Source: an uncultured Anaerosacchariphilus sp.
Lineage (GTDB): Bacteria > Bacillota > Clostridia > Lachnospirales > Lachnospiraceae
Length of the DNA stretch: 6,935 nucleotides
Reading direction: 5' to 3'
Assembly (NCBI GenBank): GCA_934402125.1
Contig: CAKRTY010000081.1
Coordinates: 1-6,935, forward strand
Shown here: positions 6,063-6,935 of the stretch, piece by piece
How positions within the stretch are numbered: the stretch's first letter is position 1
Layout: every line of letters begins with the position of its first letter
Translations under genes and position numbers: made by a program
The notes under the pieces: model-generated
Databases searched by the model: none
Told to the model about the DNA's origin: nothing
The model's input: the letters and a program-made list of their open reading frames with translations, nothing else

Positions 6063-6935
6063 TTATTCTGTTGCCGAGTCATTTTTCTGATTTTCTCCGG
6101 TCGTCTCTCCACTGCCATTGGTTCCCGGAGTATTGTTTCCTGTCTGGTTGCTTCCGGTTCCAGTTCCGGTGCTGCTGCTTTCCGTATTGTCCTCCGTCTT
6201 ATTTCCGGAGGTATCCGTCGTTCCGCTGCTGCTTTCCCCGGACTCTGTGGTCTTATTCTCCGTTGCAGCCGTCCGTTTTACCAGGCTGTATTCCAGCTCT
6301 ACCTCCCGCATCAGGCTGTATTCGCTGTCCGGAAGCGTCACATTCAGAGTTCCCGTATAGGTACCTGCCTTCGTATGACCGTCCACATCCAGCGTCACCG
6401 CGATCGCGTCCGTATCCAGCTGGGCCAGCTGGGAGCTGGTTCCCATAATTACCAGCTCCACGCTGGAGACATCATCAAAATCTACCTCCAGTCCCTTCGG
6501 CACATTCTGAAGGCCAATCCGGGATACAGGAATCGTTACTGTTTTTCCCTGCTTTTTCTCGATTTCCACGCTGACTGCTATCGAGGAATCGGTCTCGTCT
6601 GCCAGACGGACGCCCTCCGGCAGGTACTGGCTGATATCGATGGTCTGCTGCTGATTTTCCGAAATACCATCGATATTCACCGCCTCGTCCGGTATGGTAA
6701 GGGACGCAATCTTGCTGATCACCTCCGCGGTTCCCGCAATCACAACGGTCTCCGGTTTATAGGAGATGGAAGTAAAGCTGTAGCCGTCCGCAGGCGTACC
6801 GGTATGACCCACACTCAGCGGAACCGTCTTGGTCCGCAGCATGGTAATCGCCACATCCATACCGTCTGTCTTTCCGATATATTCCAGATAGGTGGTCTCC
6901 ACCGTCTCTCCGTCACTGTTCAGTACATTCAGCTT
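6063..6935 (-). CDS. cdaR: CdaR/YbbR-domain protein, regulator of the c-di-AMP cyclase (5' end cut by window edge)
   Basis: CdaR is a membrane-anchored protein with extracytoplasmic YbbR repeats that binds and modulates the diadenylate cyclase CdaA, linking c-di-AMP to cell-wall and osmotic state. The 290 visible residues begin KLNVLNSDGETVE; the GTG at 6902 is an internal valine, since the frame stays open to base 6935. They hold the end of one YbbR repeat (1-30), a full repeat (about 35-126, with YKPETVVIAGTAEVISKI) and another (about 129-221, with VELVIMGTSSQLAQL and AGTYTGTLNVTLP). Repeats alternate beta strands with a 'V.G....i..i' motif, as usual for the family. The last 69 residues are a low-complexity tail. 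The N-terminal membrane anchor and, in most relatives, cdaA should lie to the right of the window. The HPr gene follows after 21 nt. The fold assignment is strong; the regulatory role is inferred from the family. Confidence 0.88.
   Translation of the reverse strand, partial: KLNVLNSDGETVETTYLEYIGKTDGMDVAITMLRTKTVPLSVGHTGTPADGYSFTSISYKPETVVIAGTAEVISKIASLTIPDEAVNIDGISENQQQTIDISQYLPEGVRLADETDSSIAVSVEIEKKQGKTVTIPVSRIGLQNVPKGLEVDFDDVSSVELVIMGTSSQLAQLDTDAIAVTLDVDGHTKAGTYTGTLNVTLPDSEYSLMREVELEYSLVKRTAATENKTTESGESSSGTTDTSGNKTEDNTESSSTGTGTGSNQTGNNTPGTNGSGETTGENQKNDSATE
6066..6272 (-). other. Low-complexity Ser/Thr/Gly/Asn/Glu tail of the CdaR protein
   Basis: The last 69 residues of the YbbR protein consist almost only of T, S, G, N, E, D, K, Q and A, with SSS and TGTGTGS runs and no hydrophobic segment or LPXTG-like motif. 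Such a stretch is almost certainly disordered. If CdaR has its usual topology it lies outside the membrane and could reach into the cell wall or carry O-linked sugars. At the DNA level it is a loose series of TTCCGG/GCTGCTGCT-like codon repeats (plus-strand reading), which makes it prone to length variation. The tail is seen directly; its topology and role are inferred. Confidence 0.8.

Overview
The window reads as one tightly packed run of six genes, all on the minus strand (transcribed from right to left). The first (cdaR, right edge) and the last (a glycosyltransferase, left edge) are cut by the window ends. The clear AGGAG-type ribosome binding sites, fairly GC-rich codon use, and a CdaR/YbbR protein next to an HPr with both His15 and Ser46 point to a Firmicute. 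A gut Lachnospiraceae-like clostridium is my best guess. That taxonomic call is inference from gene content and style, not from a marker gene.

In transcription order: (1) 6935-6063, C-terminal 290 residues of a CdaR/YbbR protein, ending in a long Ser/Thr/Gly/Asn-rich tail; (2) 6041-5778, a complete 87-residue HPr phosphocarrier; (3) 5788-3077, a 903-residue multi-membrane-span protein of the DUF2142 type with two tandem extracytoplasmic domains in its N-terminal half, a TTG start and an 11-nt overlap with the HPr gene; (4) 1537-3063, a 508-residue Wzx-like polysaccharide flippase; (5) 519-1526, a complete family 2 glycosyltransferase; (6) 1-526, the N-terminal 175 residues of a second family 2 glycosyltransferase, overlapping gene 5 by 8 nt.

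Gaps between genes are 21 nt or less, or negative. There is no intergenic room for a promoter or terminator, and I see no convincing promoter inside the genes, so co-transcription is likely. The right part (CdaR, HPr) is regulatory: CdaR controls the diadenylate cyclase CdaA, and HPr is the PTS phosphocarrier. The rest looks like a surface-glycan module: two GT-A enzymes build a lipid-linked oligosaccharide, a flippase exports it, and a large GT-C-like membrane protein may act on it outside. The unusual points are the joining of these two functional worlds in one apparent operon, a long, nearly perfect stem-loop in the mRNA just after the HPr stop codon, and the duplicated ectodomain of the DUF2142 protein. 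No RNA genes, mobile elements, CRISPR arrays or attachment sites were seen. No stretch of 300 bases lacks a gene.
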